Shown: positions 6,546-7,306 of the stretch, in pieces
Layout: each line of letters opens with the position of its first letter
Position numbering within the stretch: the stretch's first letter is position 1
NCBI GenBank assembly: GCA_046160725.1
Contig: JBJXHB010000400.1
Coordinates: forward strand, 1 to 7,306
Length of the DNA: 7,306 nucleotides
Direction of reading: 5' to 3'
From: JBJXHB01 sp046160725
Lineage (GTDB): Bacteria > Pseudomonadota > Gammaproteobacteria > Burkholderiales > Burkholderiaceae_C
Notes under the pieces: model-generated
The model's input: only the letters and a program-made list of their open reading frames with translations
Told to the model about the DNA's origin: nothing
Databases searched by the model: none
Program-made: the position numbers and the translations under genes

Positions 6546-7107
6546 AGCCAGGTGGACGATCGTGGCCACGCTTCGAAGCAGCCTGGCGCCGCGTCATCGT
6601 ATGCCATCAAGCGATGGAGCCGCGCACCTGCTGATGTCGCCGTTCAAGTGCAGGGAGCGCCCGGCGCTGCGGCCATGGCCTGGACTGCCGTCGGACTGGA
6701 TTTCGCGAGTGAGGGACGACTTTGCGGCGTCGATTCGCTCGAGGTGTAGGGCCGTCTTGGGTCAGCAGTGTCAGTTCGCGACTGTTGGATGCAGTCGTTC
6801 GTCAGCGAGGTTGTTGCGGTCGTCGACCGGCAGGCGTGAACGACTGCTGGCGCCTACCCTGATCTGCTCGACGGCGTCGGTGAAGGTCAACTTCCAGGCT
6901 AGACCGGTCGATCACCGAGAAGACTGCCGCCGGCTCCTATGGGTCGATAGCACCAATCGGGCAGTTCTGCTCGGTTGCCTGAAAGCTGTCCTCGACAACG
7001 AGAGCCCCACAGAGGCGCCCACCGCCACCGCCCGTCCGTGGAAACCCCCTGCCCGCCCGCCCGCGCAAATCACCGCAGCCGTGGCACCCTTGCGCCGGCA
7101 AGCACAC
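6546..7107. other. divergent intergenic region between the cyclase-like gene and the acyl-CoA dehydrogenase gene
   Basis: No credible gene is seen. The open frames here are antisense extensions of the neighbouring genes or lack recognisable content. Promoters for both divergent genes should lie here, but I cannot identify convincing boxes. The middle part holds a nested inverted repeat (6791-6847). The part next to the acyl-CoA dehydrogenase (about 7010-7080) is C-rich on the plus strand. The wording of the middle part (GGATGCAGTCGTTCG and GAACGACTGCTGG) reminds me of degenerate intergenic repeats in Burkholderiales, but I cannot verify this. Confidence 0.5.
6791..6847. repeat. nested inverted repeat
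   Basis: GCAGTCGTTC (6791-6800) is the exact reverse complement of GAACGACTGC (6838-6847). Between them CGGTC (6817-6821) and GACCG (6825-6829) form a second small hairpin with nearly the same centre. A ten-base match at this spacing could arise by chance once in a window this long, so only the nesting makes it of interest. It could be an operator, a cruciform or part of a dispersed repeat. Confidence 0.4.
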
Positions 7108-7113
7108 AGGAGG
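7108..7113 (+). promoter_or_regulatory. ribosome binding site of the acyl-CoA dehydrogenase gene
   Basis: A perfect AGGAGG five bases before the ATG at 7119. It fixes the start and suggests strong translation. Confidence 0.8.
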
Positions 7114-7118
7114 CAGGC

Positions 7119-7306
7119 ATGGATTTCCAGCACAGTGCGCGCGCCAATGCGTTGCGGCAGCAGGTCGACGACTTCATGGACCGGCATGTCTTTCCGGTCG
7201 AGCACCTGTACGGCGAGCAGGTGCAGGGCGGCGACGCCGCGGCGCGCTTGCGCACGCCGCCGGTGATGCAGCAGCTGAAGGCCCTGGCCCGCGGGCAGGG
7301 GCTGTG
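7119..7306 (+). CDS. acyl-CoA dehydrogenase family protein (N-terminal 62 residues, runs off the window)
   Basis: The visible part opens MDFQHSARANALRQQVDDFM, followed by DRHVFPVEHLYGEQV and then PPVMQQLKALARGQGL. This is the N-terminal helical domain of the FAD-dependent acyl-CoA dehydrogenase family: a short MDF start, L-x-x-x-V-xx-FM-xx-H-hydrophobic-xP-xE, then a helix V-xx-LK-x-x-AR-xx-GL normally followed by W. These enzymes introduce the alpha,beta double bond in acyl-CoA, passing electrons to ETF; an enoyl-CoA hydratase such as the one encoded at 808-1662 would act on the product. The FAD-binding and catalytic base residues lie outside the window, so substrate chain length and activity cannot be judged. 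It is transcribed divergently from the cyclase-like gene. The perfect ribosome site settles the start. Confidence 0.85.
   Translation, partial: MDFQHSARANALRQQVDDFMDRHVFPVEHLYGEQVQGGDAAARLRTPPVMQQLKALARGQGL

Noticed and set aside
5448..6749. A 433-codon plus-strand open frame, and a similar 414-codon one at 3771-5015.
   Set aside because: Both lie opposite the cyclase/NB-ARC/TPR gene, whose domains are clear. Their products have shadow composition (many Gln, His, Arg, Ala) and no motif.

Overview
The window is GC-rich DNA with dense minus-strand coding. Protein style, gene content and the strong third-position G/C bias suggest a beta-proteobacterium of the Burkholderiales (Rubrivivax/Leptothrix/Ideonella-like). 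This is an inference from general resemblance; there is no rRNA or other marker gene to confirm it.

Layout, left to right. (1) Positions 1-754, minus: the first 251 residues of an exported DUF885-family protein whose C-terminus lies outside the window. (2) 808-1662, minus: a crotonase-fold enoyl-CoA hydratase/isomerase with both catalytic glutamates. (3) 1743-2763, minus: an AcoX-like ATP-NAD kinase family gene. Its conserved C-terminal strand-rich segment is in another frame, beyond a run of six G, so the gene reads as frameshifted (or holds a sequencing error). (4) 2764-3635: about 870 bases with no intact gene. On the plus strand it carries a decayed fragment of the flagellar export gene fliR (about 3397-3560), itself broken by a one-base loss. 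It also holds a good hairpin at 3101-3136. (5) 3636-6533, minus: a 965-residue signalling ATPase with an N-terminal class III nucleotide-cyclase-like domain, a central NB-ARC/AAA-type P-loop ATPase and a C-terminal TPR-like helical array. (6) 6534-7118: about 585 bases of divergent intergenic DNA with a nested inverted repeat. (7) 7119 to the end, plus: the N-terminus of an acyl-CoA dehydrogenase behind a perfect AGGAGG ribosome binding site.

The three leftmost minus-strand genes are closely spaced (80 and 53 bases, counting the AcoX-like gene to its displaced stop) and probably form one transcription unit. The enoyl-CoA hydratase and the divergent acyl-CoA dehydrogenase suggest a neighbourhood of acyl-CoA (fatty or organic acid) catabolism. 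The large cyclase/NB-ARC/TPR protein stands alone and has no visible DNA-binding domain.

I see no CRISPR array, tRNA, rRNA, intact mobile element or defence system. The observations most worth a second look are the two broken genes (AcoX-like and fliR) and the degenerate cyclase active site. Nothing here makes a convincing case for a wholly new system.
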